Assembly (NCBI RefSeq): GCF_000376805.1
Contig: NZ_AQXT01000002.1
Coordinates: forward strand, 2,852,001 to 2,916,000
Source: Henriciella marina DSM 19595
GTDB lineage: Bacteria; Pseudomonadota; Alphaproteobacteria; Caulobacterales; Hyphomonadaceae
Length of the DNA stretch: 64,000 nucleotides
Reading direction: 5' to 3'
Under the pieces are notes generated by a model that was not told where the DNA came from, did no database searches, and worked only from the letters and a program-made list of their open reading frames with translations. The position numbers and the translations under genes are program-made. Positions 18,750-28,280 of this stretch are shown here, one piece after another. Numbering within the stretch: the stretch's first letter is position 1; every line of letters begins with the position of its first letter.

Positions 18750-19529
18750 ATGAAACTCAGCTCAGACATCAGCGCGGTCATTACAGGCGGCGCATCCGGC
18801 CTTGGCGCAGCAACCGCAAGACGCCTCGCCGCGCAGGGCGTGAAGGTTGCCCTCTTTGACCTCAACGAGGAAAAAGGCGAAGCGCTTGCCAAGGAACTCG
18901 GCGGCGTTTTCTGCAAGGTCAACGTGACCGACGAAGCCTCTGTAGATGCTGGCTTCGAGAAAGCCCGCGCCGCAATTGGCCAGGAGCGGATCCTCGTCAA
19001 CTGCGCCGGTACCGGCAATGCCGTCAAAACCGCCTCGCGCGACAAGGAAAGCGGCGCCATCAAGCACTTCCCGCTCGATGCCTTCAACATGATCATCCAG
19101 ATCAATTTGGTTGGCACCTTCCGCTGCATCGCCAAATCGGCTGCCGGCATGATGACGCTCGACCCGATCGATGGGGAACGCGGCGCCATGGTCAACACAG
19201 CCTCCGTGGCTGCAGAAGACGGCCAGATCGGCCAGGCGGCCTATTCCGCCTCCAAGGGCGGCGTTGTTGGCATGACCCTTCCGATCGCCCGTGACCTTTC
19301 GCGCGAACTGATCCGCGTCAACACCATCCTGCCAGGCATCTTCAACACCCCGCTCCTGCAGGGTGCGCCGGAAAATGTGAAGCAGGCTCTTGGTGCTCAG
19401 GTGCCGAACCCGGCCCGCCTCGGCAATCCGGAAGAGTATGCCTCGCTCGCAGAGCAGATGATCACCAACGCCTATTTCAACGGCGAAGATGTCCGTCTCG
19501 ATGGCGCAATCCGGATGGCCCCGCGTTAA
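18750..19529 (+). CDS. SDR-family 3-hydroxyacyl-CoA dehydrogenase-like protein
   Basis: The 259-residue enzyme is a classical short-chain dehydrogenase. The cofactor-binding motif is ITGGASGLGAATARRLA at the N-terminus, with Asp in LFDLNEEKGEAL consistent with NAD preference. The catalytic Ser/Tyr/Lys are seen in VNTASVAAEDG and AYSASKGG. Overall it resembles type II 3-hydroxyacyl-CoA dehydrogenase (HSD17B10-like), which acts in fatty-acid or branched-chain oxidation; the substrate is inferred. It is a single-gene unit with a strong terminator downstream. Confidence 0.85.
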   Translation: MKLSSDISAVITGGASGLGAATARRLAAQGVKVALFDLNEEKGEALAKELGGVFCKVNVTDEASVDAGFEKARAAIGQERILVNCAGTGNAVKTASRDKESGAIKHFPLDAFNMIIQINLVGTFRCIAKSAAGMMTLDPIDGERGAMVNTASVAAEDGQIGQAAYSASKGGVVGMTLPIARDLSRELIRVNTILPGIFNTPLLQGAPENVKQALGAQVPNPARLGNPEEYASLAEQMITNAYFNGEDVRLDGAIRMAPR

Positions 19530-19553
19530 GCCAGACCGGTATCCAGACACATG

Positions 19554-19584
19554 AAAGCCCGCCTCATCGAGGCGGGCTTTTTCT
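19554..19584 (+). terminator. Rho-independent terminator of the SDR gene
   Basis: A perfect stem AAAGCCCGCCT / AGGCGGGCTTT with a short loop and a T-run, 24 bp past the stop. Confidence 0.9.
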
Positions 19585-19622
19585 ATTCTGATGGTGTCAG
19601 TCCTGCAGAGGCGCAGTGACGC

Positions 19623-20180
19623 CTAGGGCGCTGGGCGAAGGATCGTGCCTGAGAGGTTGGACAAGACGTCCCGGGCGTCGAAATAGGCCGGATCATCCGG
19701 CGACGGGCCGCGGCCCATCAGAATCTCGGCCGAGGCCTCGAACCGCGTCACTTCGCGGTAGTCTGGCGCGCGCGAGAAGAACGGGTCGTTAAAGCCGGCG
19801 CCTGCCCAGTGATGGGGGTAATAGGCGACGCGGCGGCCGCGCGGCCCGTAAAAGCTGTAATACGGGCTGAAATGGCTATAGGTGCCGCCGACCGGTACAA
19901 AATTGCGGTCCGCATCGGTCGTCCGCCGTACCATCCGGAAATTGTCATAGCCGGTCTGTACGGTGAGCTCCGCGGCCCGATAGAGCAGATAGGTCTCAAC
20001 CGTTTGCCTGTCCGTGAGGCTATTGCCCGCGAAATTCACCACCCAGCGGTTCTGTTCGATCTGCTGGTCGGTATATCCACGGTCAGACGGCGTCGCGGCC
20101 TGATAAGGCGTCGCGGTCGCACACGCCCCAAGGGCGGCGAGAGCAGCAATAGCGGTAACAACGTTTTTCTTGTTCATCAT
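19623..20180 (-). CDS. CC0125/CC1285-type lipoprotein
   Basis: The 185-residue lipoprotein has signal peptide and lipobox AALGACAT near residues 14-21. The mature domain (SDRGYTDQQIEQNRWVVNF, then AAELTVQTGYDNFRMVRR) matches the alphaproteobacterial CC0125/CC1285 lipoprotein family, related to DUF4136 proteins. A Tyr/Phe-rich middle (SHFSPYYSFYGPRGRR) is typical. Function is unknown; members sit in the envelope. The gene is followed by the terminator shared with the convergent SDR gene. Confidence 0.75.
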   Translation of the reverse strand: MMNKKNVVTAIAALAALGACATATPYQAATPSDRGYTDQQIEQNRWVVNFAGNSLTDRQTVETYLLYRAAELTVQTGYDNFRMVRRTTDADRNFVPVGGTYSHFSPYYSFYGPRGRRVAYYPHHWAGAGFNDPFFSRAPDYREVTRFEASAEILMGRGPSPDDPAYFDARDVLSNLSGTILRPAP

Positions 20181-20357
20181 AATGGAACGTCCTTATCGGC
20201 GATGGTGCCTATTATATTGGTTGGAGGTGAACGGGAGGCAACGACAGGCGCTGAAACTGCAATAGTTGCAACAGATTGCATTCTCAGTAAGAGAACCTTG
20301 AGGGCCTTAGCTAAGATTGAATTCCTCATTCCTTCTCAATCTCGATTGGAGCCCGTC

Positions 20358-21902
20358 ATGAGACGCCTACTCTGTTCAGTTCCCTTCATTCTCATGGCGG
20401 CAGCTTGTGGCGGCGGTGGAAGCAGCGGCGCCCCGGCATCTCCGCCGCCCCCGCCACCACCTCCGCCTCCCTCAGCGAACAATGCCCCCGAATTCACGTC
20501 TACACCGACCCTGTCAGTCGCGGAAAACACTTCCGGCGTCATCTACACATTCGAAGTGTCAGATCCGGACGGCGACGAGGTCACGCTCGCGGCGGTCAAG
20601 TCTAGCGACATTCTCCTGTTTGACCTCAACACAGACACCGGTGAGCTATCTCCAGCGGCGGCGCTCGACTTCGACAGTCCAGCTGATGAGGACAAGAACA
20701 ACGTCTACGAGCTCACGGTCGAGGCGACCGATGACCAGGGCGCGGCGACGCGGTTCACGCTCAATCTGACGGTGACGGACGTGGCTGAGAGGGGAACGAT
20801 CATCACCATCAGTGATACGTTTGAGCAACCGGTCTACGTCACGCCGATCCCAGGGACTGAGCGGCTTGCCGTGGTTCAAAAGGGCGGCTTGATCTTCGCA
20901 TACAATCCAACAACGGGTGCGCTCGGTGCACCGTTTCTGAATGTCGAAGCAGACACTTCTTCGATCGGTGAGCGCGGGCTTCTGGGGCTCGCATTCTCGC
21001 CTGATTTCGAAACGGACCGCACCCTGTATGTGAATGTCACCAATACGTCCGGTGATACCGAAATTCGGCGCTACCAGATGTTCAGTGGATCCTCAACGCA
21101 AGCGGACCCCTCGACAAAGGATGTCATCCTGACGGTGGCCCAGCCTGAATCCAATCACAATGCGGGATGGATTGGCTTTTCGAATGACGGTCTTCTTTAC
21201 GTGCCGCTCGGCGATGGCGGTGGCTCAGGTGATCCAAATGAAAAAGCGCAGGACCCCAATGAACTCCTCGGAAAGATCCTGCGTCTGGATGTGACGGGCG
21301 ATGACTATCCCGCAGATGACCTTCGCGACTATGCCATCCCGGCAGGCAATCCATTTATCGGCGGCGGGGGCCGCCCTGAGATTTTCGCGCTCGGCGTCCG
21401 TAACCCGTACCGGGGAAGCGTTGACCCGGTCACCGGCGATTTCTTCTTCGGCGATGTCGGCCAGAATGCGATCGAAGAGATCAACCGGTTGCCTGCCGAT
21501 GGCGCGGGAACGAATTTCGGCTGGGATACGCGAGAAGGGACGCAGGAATTTGAAGGGCCGGACGATCCTGCTTTCACGGAGCCGGTGGCTGAGTACGCGC
21601 ACGGCAGCGGTCCGTTTGAAGGAAATTCCGTCACGGGCGGATATGTCTACCGGGGAAATATCGAAGCGATCCAGAACCACTACGTCTTTGGTGACTTCGC
21701 CAGCGGGAATTTCTGGTCAGTGCCGGAAACCGATCTTGTGATCGGTGAGACCGTTCCGTCCAGCTCCTTTCAGCGACTGAATGACGTGTTTGAAGGAGCA
21801 ATCCTCGTCGGTGGCATGTCGAGCTTCGGACTGGACCAGCAAGGCAGGCTGCTCATCCAGAACTTTTCTGGAAACCTCAACGGGCTCGAAGACCAGCAAT
21901 AA
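20358..21902 (+). CDS. Lipid-anchored PQQ-type sugar dehydrogenase (GSDH family) with cadherin-like domain
   Basis: The ATG at 20358, preceded by TTGGAG, gives a 514-residue lipoprotein (MAAAC, Cys17). A Gly/Ser stretch and a run of ten prolines (~30-40) form a tether. Residues ~42-145 are a cadherin-like Ca-binding domain (YTFEVSDPDGDEVT, then VYELTVEATDDQG). Residues ~150-514 are a six-bladed propeller of the soluble glucose dehydrogenase/YliI type (ERGLLGLAFSPDF, LYVPLGDGGGSGDPN, GKILRLDVTGDD, GVRNPYRGSVDP, FFFGDVGQNAIEEIN). Family members oxidise aldoses using PQQ; substrate and cofactor here are inferred, and no PQQ synthesis gene is present in the window. An in-frame upstream extension lacks coding character. 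Confidence 0.85.
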   Translation: MRRLLCSVPFILMAAACGGGGSSGAPASPPPPPPPPPPSANNAPEFTSTPTLSVAENTSGVIYTFEVSDPDGDEVTLAAVKSSDILLFDLNTDTGELSPAAALDFDSPADEDKNNVYELTVEATDDQGAATRFTLNLTVTDVAERGTIITISDTFEQPVYVTPIPGTERLAVVQKGGLIFAYNPTTGALGAPFLNVEADTSSIGERGLLGLAFSPDFETDRTLYVNVTNTSGDTEIRRYQMFSGSSTQADPSTKDVILTVAQPESNHNAGWIGFSNDGLLYVPLGDGGGSGDPNEKAQDPNELLGKILRLDVTGDDYPADDLRDYAIPAGNPFIGGGGRPEIFALGVRNPYRGSVDPVTGDFFFGDVGQNAIEEINRLPADGAGTNFGWDTREGTQEFEGPDDPAFTEPVAEYAHGSGPFEGNSVTGGYVYRGNIEAIQNHYVFGDFASGNFWSVPETDLVIGETVPSSSFQRLNDVFEGAILVGGMSSFGLDQQGRLLIQNFSGNLNGLEDQQ

Positions 21903-21904
21903 GA

Positions 21905-21934
21905 AAAGCCCACCCGGTCACACGGGTGGGCTTT
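21905..21934 (+). terminator. Rho-independent terminator of the sugar dehydrogenase gene
   Basis: A perfect stem AAAGCCCACCCG / CGGGTGGGCTTT, directly after the stop and before the convergent peroxiredoxin-like gene. The symmetric A/T flanks could let it act in both directions. Confidence 0.85.
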
Positions 21935-21963
21935 CGAATTCAGGTCGCAAGTTCGGCTGCTGT

Positions 21964-22482
21964 TTAGCGCGTGCCGCGCGGCGGGTAATCCTTCTCGTCG
22001 ACGAATTTGATGCTCTTGAGAATGTCGTCGAGGGCAGGGCGGGCGAACGGGACCGATTGGACCCAGCCCATGTGAAAGTCATTGCCCTTGAAGACCAGCG
22101 TGGCGGGTTCGGCAAAGACATCCGGCTCATCGTCATTGATGGCACTTGAGGTGAAGAGGCCGAACTTCTCGGCAAAATCCTCGCCGATCCCATAGGCAAT
22201 CGGCAGCTGGTCGAGCGACCAGTCCTCATGTGCCTTGTCGGCGCGCGACTTGTCTTCCATCGTGGCGGCGACAACGCTGATCCCTGCGTCTGCAAAATCC
22301 TTCAGCTTGCCCGAAAGTTCGGTGAGCTGGCTCTTGCAGATCGGGCAATGGAGACCGCGATAGACGACGATCATGCGCCAGGGGTGGGCGCTGTCGTCCT
22401 GTTCGCTCAGCGTCCAATTGGTGCCGTTGATCAGGTTAAGGGATAGCGGACTTGCGTCCTGTCCGGGCTTCAAACGTGCCAT
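21964..22482 (-). CDS. Peroxiredoxin-like (AhpC/TSA superfamily) protein
   Basis: The 172-residue protein has a thioredoxin-like fold with the redox pair in GLHCPICKSQL (Cys-x-x-Cys) after VVYRGLH. This CxxC at the peroxidatic position places it in the 'peroxiredoxin-like' branch rather than classical 2-Cys AhpC. Residues ~55-130 carry the Prx-like core, and the C-terminal part is family-specific (ATLVFKGNDFHMGWVQS). A role in thiol redox or peroxide reduction is likely but unproven. It is a single gene between the sugar dehydrogenase and aldehyde dehydrogenase terminators. Confidence 0.8.
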   Translation of the reverse strand: MARLKPGQDASPLSLNLINGTNWTLSEQDDSAHPWRMIVVYRGLHCPICKSQLTELSGKLKDFADAGISVVAATMEDKSRADKAHEDWSLDQLPIAYGIGEDFAEKFGLFTSSAINDDEPDVFAEPATLVFKGNDFHMGWVQSVPFARPALDDILKSIKFVDEKDYPPRGTR

Positions 22483-22553
22483 GATTGCTCCTGTGAATGA
22501 GTGAACCTGACGAACAGGTGAGCGCGTTCAGCGTTCCGCCCGACCCTGCGCGA

Positions 22554-22588
22554 CAAAAAAGCCCGCAGCACGAATGCCGCGGGCTTTC
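22554..22588 (-). terminator. Rho-independent terminator of the aldehyde dehydrogenase gene
   Basis: On the minus strand GCCCGCGGCATTCG-TGCTGCGGGC is followed by TTTTTT, about 28 bp past the aldehyde dehydrogenase stop. Confidence 0.9.
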
Positions 22589-22615
22589 CCTGTCATTTCA
22601 GCTGAAATCAGCCGA

Positions 22616-24052
<1,437 letters not shown>

Positions 24053-24183
24053 TGTCGGTCCTCCAAAGCGCGTTTTCTGTAAACTCTTGCCCGTATCTAA
24101 GGGCCCGAGCTGCAAAATGAAAGCGCTACCGCTCCGTCACCTCGCGTGAAATAAAGGCAAGGATGACGGGCGGCAGGCTTGGT

Positions 24184-25227
24184 TTAGCGCTCTGCGGTGC
24201 CGAGACCGAGCGCCGCCTCGACGGCAGCCCAATCGACGACCTTGAAGTTCTGGTCGACTTCGGGGAGCGGGTTCGCGTCATCCTGGACGATCATCACGCC
24301 GCGCGGAAAGCCGGGCAGGGCGGCCGATGAGACATCGAGACCATCGGTGTGGCTGACAGCATCGACGCTGCCATCGGCGCTTTCTGTAATGGTGACAACG
24401 CCGCGGAGGGCGTGCGGTGCGGCGCGGTCATAGACGACGAACCGGTCGGCGGCCTGCGCAGAAGCGACGAGATAGCCTTCGGTGCCTTCACCGATCCAGA
24501 GCGACAGGCCTTCGACATCGGCGACGAGGCCATTGCCGGCCTCGATCGTGTCGACGATTTCAGGCGAGCTGTCTGGCTGGCGCAGGTCCAGCTTCCAGAT
24601 GCCGTGCTCTTCCTCGCCGATAAACACAATCCCAGCGCCATCATCGACGACGCAGCCTTCAAGCTGAAGCTGACCGAACTGGCCCACCTGCAGGCTGCGC
24701 TGCAGCGTGGTGCCGGTATCGCTGCTGGTCCAGATCTGGATGGACCCGTCCTTGTAGGTCGGGATCATCAGCGTGGTGTCATCGACCTCGCCCATGCAGA
24801 AGCCATATGGCTCATCCTTGCCGGTCTGCACGTCGCCAGTATGGGAGACAGTACCGGTCTCTGCATCCACGCTGAACGTCGAGATCGAGGCGAACTCATC
24901 ATTCGAAGCGGCCGCGACATTGCCGCGAACGTCGACATTGTTCAGCTGGCCGACGTCGAGGAACTGAAGCTCAGCGCCGGAAAGGTCATGGACGTGCAAG
25001 CCCTCATCCTTGTTCGTGCCAAGGATGACACTCTTGGACACGTCGCCGGGATGCACCCAGAGCGCCGGGTCATCGGCGCGGTCGCCAGTGCCGGTCATCG
25101 GATCAGTTTCAAAGCTGGCCGCGACAGGCTGGGCCGCGATGCCATCATCGATCCAGACATCATCGGTCTCGCAGGCACCAAGCGTTGCAGTGGCAGCGCC
25201 GGCGAGCAGAAGGATACGGAATGTCAT
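24184..25227 (-). CDS. Beta-propeller 3-phytase, secreted
   Basis: The 347-residue protein starts at ATG 25227 behind AGGAGAT. It has a signal peptide with a possible lipobox (ATLGACET). The mature protein is a beta-propeller phytase, recognised by GDRADDPALWVHP, GTNKDEGLHVHDLSG and NNVDVRG, with the many acidic calcium-binding residues of the family. These enzymes hydrolyse phytate (inositol hexakisphosphate) in a calcium-dependent way outside the cytoplasm. The gene follows a TonB-dependent receptor gene on the same strand, with a strong hairpin between them. Together they form a probable phytate-phosphate scavenging pair. Confidence 0.88.
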   Translation of the reverse strand: MTFRILLLAGAATATLGACETDDVWIDDGIAAQPVAASFETDPMTGTGDRADDPALWVHPGDVSKSVILGTNKDEGLHVHDLSGAELQFLDVGQLNNVDVRGNVAAASNDEFASISTFSVDAETGTVSHTGDVQTGKDEPYGFCMGEVDDTTLMIPTYKDGSIQIWTSSDTGTTLQRSLQVGQFGQLQLEGCVVDDGAGIVFIGEEEHGIWKLDLRQPDSSPEIVDTIEAGNGLVADVEGLSLWIGEGTEGYLVASAQAADRFVVYDRAAPHALRGVVTITESADGSVDAVSHTDGLDVSSAALPGFPRGVMIVQDDANPLPEVDQNFKVVDWAAVEAALGLGTAER

Positions 25228-25255
25228 GCGGTGAGATCTCCTGAAGTGTAGCGTT

Positions 25256-25302
25256 TCAAAAATGGTGGGCCGGACACGCATATGCGCTCCGGCCCGCCCA
25301 CT
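25256..25302 (-). terminator. Strong hairpin with T-run between TonB receptor and phytase genes
   Basis: Read on the minus strand, GTGGGCGGGCCGGA pairs with GTCCGGCCCACC around a palindromic GCGCATATGCGT and is followed by ATTTTTG. It begins 15 bp after the receptor stop and ends ~30 bp before the phytase start. It looks like a terminator or partial attenuator, so phytase expression would depend on readthrough or processing. Confidence 0.7.
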
Positions 25303-25316
25303 GGCATCGCCAGAAA

Positions 25317-28154
25317 TTAGTAGGTCAGCCGGGCGCCGAAGACGACCGTGGTGCCGAACTCGTCATATTGCGACAGGCGGCGCTCGTCGCCGAAATAATA
25401 GTATTCCGGCTCATCGGTGAGGTTCTTGCCCTCCAGATAGATCTGGAGATTGTCGTTCACATCATACTTGGCTGACGCCTCGACGAGAAGCCGGTCATCG
25501 GTTGTCCGGTCAAGATTGGCGTCCACCAGCTCATCGAGATAGTTGCCGCGATAATTGGCCGACACGCGCAGGTCCCATGGGCCCTTGTCATAACCGAGCG
25601 CGACGTTCCAGATCATGTCGGACTGTTTGAGGAAACGCACATCGCGGCCGTCGGGCAGCGTCGCGTCGCTTTCGGTCAGCGTCAGGTTTGCCGAGACAAG
25701 AAAGCCGCCGAGCGCGCCAGAGAGATCGCCGAGGTCCTGAACATAGTTGAACTCCACACCGTAAAGCTCGCTGGAGCCGACATTGATGAAGGTCGAAACT
25801 TCCTCGATCTCGCCGCCATCGGTATCGTCGCCATTGAGGAATTCGGCCGGGATGCCCGACAGGTCGATATTGCCGGGGACGTCACCGATATCAAAGGTCG
25901 CCGGGAAGATCGCGTTGGAGATGTCCTTGTAGAAGACGCCCGCGGACAGGACTGAGAGCTTGGTCGGGTAGAATTCGATGGCGAGATCGAAATTGTCGGC
26001 TTCAAGCGCGTCGAGATTGGGATTGCCGATCTCTGCCTCGTCGCGGTCGTCATTGATGAAGAAGAAGGGCGCCATCTCGCCGAAGGCCGGACGAACGACG
26101 GCGCTGTAATAGGCCGCGCGCCCGATCAGCGTGTCGGTGAACTCGTATTTGGCATTCACGCTCGGCAGGACGTTTGTGTACTCATTGCTAAAGCGCGTGG
26201 TCGTCGCTGTCAGCTCATCCTCGATCACGACACGGCCTTCCAGATCGACATTGGACTGCTCGACACGGACACCTGCGACAAGGGTCAGACGGCCGAGATC
26301 GAACGTGCCCATGCCATAGCCGGCCAGGATATGCTCATCGATCTTGTAGTCTTCACCATTGCTATCGAAGAAGCTGCCTTCCTCATCGAGATCGGCTGGA
26401 CCGAAAAAATTACGCAGCTCGCGCGTAAGGTCCGGATCCGGCCAGGTCGGCTGCTGGTTACCGAGGCGCCAATTTTCGATGACGCTGCTGCGCGCAAAAC
26501 CGGCGAGGTTGATCGAGCTGTCTTCATAGACCAGCACATTCACATCGCGGATCTTCTCGCGGTCACGCACTTTTACACCCGCTTTCCAGGTGACTGGCGT
26601 GTCGCCAAGCAGGCTCTGGCGGGCGATATTGAATTTGCCTGAGAACTCGGTGTCCTCATTGACCGTGAACTCACGCTCATAGGCGTCGAGATTGTAGTTC
26701 GCCGGGTCATAGATCGCGTCGAGAATGGCCGCGCCTGACCAGACAGCACGTTCGGGCGTGGAGAAATCGATGGTCGCGTTCTCGGGCACATCGTCCTGGA
26801 TGTCTTCATAGCGGAAGGCCGCGTCATGATTGTCGCTGTCGTCTTCCTCGGCATAGGCGTAGGAGACCTCATAATCGGTATCCCAGTCGCCCCAGAACGT
26901 CTGGCCACCAAGGGCAATGGTCTGGATCTGGCGCACTTCGCGGCGAACACGCACCTCTGCGCCCATCTCATTGAGCGGCAGGGAGGCTGTGAAGCGCGTG
27001 ACCTGTGAGCCGTCGGCAACGACATCGTCGCCATTGGCATCCTCATCGGCGATATCGCCCAGGTCGCGGAACTGGAGGACGTTGCGAACCTCATCGTCTT
27101 CATAATTGTTGAACAGGGTGCGCAGATAGAGGTCTGTCGTCTCATTGAGGCGCCAGTCGAAATTGGCGACGATGCCCATACGCTCGCGGTTGAGACCGTA
27201 CCAGCGATGCTCATAGCCATCGCTGAGATAGTAGTCGCCATTCGAGAGCTGGCTCCACTCGTCGGCCTCATTGTTGTGAGTTTCGATGCGCAGGTCCTGA
27301 TAGTTCAGCGACACGGCAACGCCGAGCCTGTCTCCGAATACGTCGGAATAGGTCAGCGTGGCCTTTGGAGAGAGCTCCTGCGAAATCTCGTTATAGGCGC
27401 CTTCGAGCTTTGCCCGGACGAAGCGTCCATCGCGGTCGAAGGCGGAAATGGTGGTGAGGTTGATGACGCCGCCAAGGCTGTCTGCGTCGACATCCGGGGT
27501 CAGCGATTTCTGGACCTCGATACCGTCAAGCAGGTCGGACGGCACACCATCGAGCAGGACGCCGCGGCGGTCTTCAGGCGATGGGGTGCGCACGCCATTG
27601 ATCGATGCGGCAATGAGGTCGGTATTGATCCCGCGAATGGACACATATCGGCCTTCGCCCTGGTCGCTCTCGATCGAGAGGCCCGGCACCCGCGCCAGCG
27701 AGTCTGCCACCGTCGTGTCCGGGAAGTTGCCGAGACCATCGGAGTCGATGACATTGATGATCGCGTTAGATGCGCGCTGCTGGTTGATGGCGCCGGCCTG
27801 GGCTGCCGCAGACCCAACGACGAGAATGTTGTCGAGATAGCGCACATCGCTGCCAAGCTGGATGTCGAGCTCGGTGTCATTGAGGACGCTGACCGTCTCC
27901 GTCACCGGCTCTGCGCCGATATAGCTGACCGAAAGTGCATACTCGCCAGCCGGAATATTGGTGAAGCGATAGTCGCCATACCGGTCGGTGGTGGTTGAAC
28001 GATTGAGGCCTTCGATGCGGACTATAGCACCTTCGAGCGGCGCTTCGCCCGTCGCGTCGGTGACCTGGCCGCGCACGATATCGGCGGCGGCGAGCTGCGC
28101 GACCCCCGCGCTGATCAAGGCCGTCGTCACAAGCTTGCTGTACCGGAATTTCAT
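25317..28154 (-). CDS. TonB-dependent outer-membrane receptor with N-terminal carboxypeptidase-regulatory-like domain
   Basis: The 945-residue outer-membrane transporter has a signal peptide (to ~25) and a CarboxypepD_reg-like beta-sandwich at ~28-100 (IVRGQVTDATGEAPLEGAIV). The plug domain lies at ~120-240 (LARVPGLSIESDQGEGRYVSIRG, LTPDVDADSLGGVINLTT). A 22-strand-type barrel ends in the aromatic terminus FGTTVVFGARLTY. It is the TonB-receptor subclass often annotated for carbohydrates or oligomers in Caulobacterales and Sphingomonadales. Adjacency to a secreted phytase suggests phytate or an inositol-phosphate product as substrate; this is inference. A hairpin (CACTCTTG-TT-CAAGAGGGGTG) sits in the 5' leader just before the start. 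Confidence 0.9.
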   Translation of the reverse strand: MKFRYSKLVTTALISAGVAQLAAADIVRGQVTDATGEAPLEGAIVRIEGLNRSTTTDRYGDYRFTNIPAGEYALSVSYIGAEPVTETVSVLNDTELDIQLGSDVRYLDNILVVGSAAAQAGAINQQRASNAIINVIDSDGLGNFPDTTVADSLARVPGLSIESDQGEGRYVSIRGINTDLIAASINGVRTPSPEDRRGVLLDGVPSDLLDGIEVQKSLTPDVDADSLGGVINLTTISAFDRDGRFVRAKLEGAYNEISQELSPKATLTYSDVFGDRLGVAVSLNYQDLRIETHNNEADEWSQLSNGDYYLSDGYEHRWYGLNRERMGIVANFDWRLNETTDLYLRTLFNNYEDDEVRNVLQFRDLGDIADEDANGDDVVADGSQVTRFTASLPLNEMGAEVRVRREVRQIQTIALGGQTFWGDWDTDYEVSYAYAEEDDSDNHDAAFRYEDIQDDVPENATIDFSTPERAVWSGAAILDAIYDPANYNLDAYEREFTVNEDTEFSGKFNIARQSLLGDTPVTWKAGVKVRDREKIRDVNVLVYEDSSINLAGFARSSVIENWRLGNQQPTWPDPDLTRELRNFFGPADLDEEGSFFDSNGEDYKIDEHILAGYGMGTFDLGRLTLVAGVRVEQSNVDLEGRVVIEDELTATTTRFSNEYTNVLPSVNAKYEFTDTLIGRAAYYSAVVRPAFGEMAPFFFINDDRDEAEIGNPNLDALEADNFDLAIEFYPTKLSVLSAGVFYKDISNAIFPATFDIGDVPGNIDLSGIPAEFLNGDDTDGGEIEEVSTFINVGSSELYGVEFNYVQDLGDLSGALGGFLVSANLTLTESDATLPDGRDVRFLKQSDMIWNVALGYDKGPWDLRVSANYRGNYLDELVDANLDRTTDDRLLVEASAKYDVNDNLQIYLEGKNLTDEPEYYYFGDERRLSQYDEFGTTVVFGARLTY

Positions 28155-28280
28155 ATCAAAACACCCCTCTTGAACAAGAGTGGGCGGGTAACAGTCTTCC
28201 GCGTCAGTTCAGCGACGGTTTCGTATCAGAACGGTAACGCTCTCGCGACGCCTGTGTGACACCGAGCAGACGAAGAGGTC

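Noticed and set aside
20440-20475. Proline-codon run as a possible simple-sequence phase-variation tract
   Set aside because: The codons for the ten prolines are mixed (CCG, CCC, CCA, CCT) rather than a homopolymer or a pure repeat, so slippage is unlikely.
28155-28280. Possible Pho box upstream of the TonB receptor gene
   Set aside because: I looked for two CTGTCAT-like half-sites spaced by four bases and found only isolated partial matches, so phosphate control is not supported by sequence.
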